64,000 nucleotides of DNA from Muribaculaceae bacterium. Its GTDB lineage: Bacteria; Bacteroidota; Bacteroidia; Bacteroidales; Muribaculaceae. Shown here in pieces: positions 63,428 to 64,000 of the stretch (position 1 is the stretch's first letter; each line of letters starts with the position of its first letter). Where the stretch lies: positions 83,099 to 147,098 of the forward strand of contig JAFLTW010000005.1 in NCBI GenBank assembly GCA_022509085.1, read 5' to 3'. Position numbers and translations under genes: made by a program. A model generated the notes under the pieces. The model worked only from the letters and a program-made list of their open reading frames with translations, was not told the DNA's origin and did no database searches.

Positions 63428-64000
63428 AGAAGTGGTCTACCTCGTTATTGTCTCTTGGATAGAGGAGCAGTCCGTTGGCCACCTTGAGGGCATCCTGGGA
63501 GCTGAGCGTCTCGCTCACAATCGTGAGGGCCCACACCATGGCATTGGCCGGTCCGTTGCCAAACACGAAGCGACCGCTCACCACTACCGGAGCGTCAACC
63601 ACCTCCGCCCCCTCGAGCATATCCTCAAATCCGGGATAGCACGTGGCTTTCTCATGCTTAAGAAGTCCCAGCTGCCCAAGCACCACTGCCGGAGAGGCGC
63701 AGATGGCGGCAATGCGACCCTTCGGTGAATCAAGCTGGGCTTTCAGCAACCCCTGAAGCGGACCGAATTCATACAGATTGGATGCGCCGGGCATACCTCC
63801 GGGGAGTATGAGCCATTCGGCGTCTGCAAAGAGCGTGTTGTCATAAATCAGGTCGGCCTTAACCGTTACGCCGTGGGCGCCCGTCACCTGAAGTGCTGTG
63901 GTGATCGAGACTGTCTTTACCGGTATGTCGGCACGGCGGAGTATGTCTATTACCGTGAGAGCCTCCACTTCCTCAAAACCTTCTGCGAGGAATACGAATG
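63420..64000 (-). CDS. DJ-1/PfpI family protein, 5' end outside window
   Basis: At least 193 residues of a DJ-1/PfpI-fold protein (relatives: ThiJ/YajL deglycase-chaperones). The frame stays open to the window edge and reads FVFLAEGFEEVEALTVIDIL there, the conserved family start with its Glu, so the true start is a few codons beyond 64000 and the GTG at 63968 is internal. LPGGMPGASNL and AAICASPAVVLG (nucleophile elbow with Cys) follow. The fold is certain, the activity is not. Confidence 0.9.
   Translation of the reverse strand, partial: FVFLAEGFEEVEALTVIDILRRADIPVKTVSITTALQVTGAHGVTVKADLIYDNTLFADAEWLILPGGMPGASNLYEFGPLQGLLKAQLDSPKGRIAAICASPAVVLGQLGLLKHEKATCYPGFEDMLEGAEVVDAPVVVSGRFVFGNGPANAMVWALTIVSETLSSQDALKVANGLLLYPRDNNEVDHFFG

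Overview
The window looks like a Bacteroidota (Bacteroidales) chromosome, probably a gut Muribaculaceae/Porphyromonadaceae-type genome. The evidence is promoters of the TTTG-N19-21-TAnnTTTG type (for example before the initiator tRNA, nifJ and the DUF4494 operon), the families DUF4494 and DUF4492, an OmpA-like porin, cytochrome bd oxidase and a single-chain pyruvate:ferredoxin oxidoreductase. The family assignment below order level is inference.

The left half (about 1-37,000) is accessory. It starts with the 3' end of a GC-rich UDP-glucose dehydrogenase, followed by a VapBC-like toxin-antitoxin pair, an unrecognised three-gene cassette (2,219-4,186), and a long AT-rich surface-polysaccharide locus, all on the + strand (4,351-29,206). 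That locus encodes a Wzx-type flippase, an EpsG/Wzy-type polymerase, seven recognisable glycosyltransferase or MptE-like genes, two acyltransferases, a CDP-6-deoxyhexose branch (RfbF, RfbG, reductase, epimerase), a UDP-HexNAc 6-dehydrogenase, an aldolase/KdsB-like pair, and an unusual block of two sugar-transfer-type ATP-grasp proteins, a TupA-like ATP-grasp protein, an aldo/keto reductase, an opine-dehydrogenase-like protein and an SDR. The simplest reading is a capsule or exopolysaccharide whose uronic acids carry amide-linked, possibly opine-type substituents. Next come a 1,159-residue SIR2-domain protein (likely anti-phage NADase), a small initiating sugar transferase, an Rpn-family PD-(D/E)XK nuclease and an orphan ATP-grasp gene. 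The gaps between these genes are filled with a family of structured repeats made of short GC-rich hairpins, one of which shows a compensatory base-pair change.

The right half (37,000-64,000) is ordinary core genome: nifJ; a minus-strand run of TetR, KAS III, fabG, ispD, recG and a DbpA-like helicase; tRNA-fMet; an RluA-type pseudouridine synthase; ompA; the operon DUF4494-yggS-MFS-transketolase; the operon DUF4492-cydAB-chromate transporter pair-folC; rng; a 29-residue basic peptide gene; an HU-type protein; yigZ; and a DJ-1/PfpI gene cut by the window edge.
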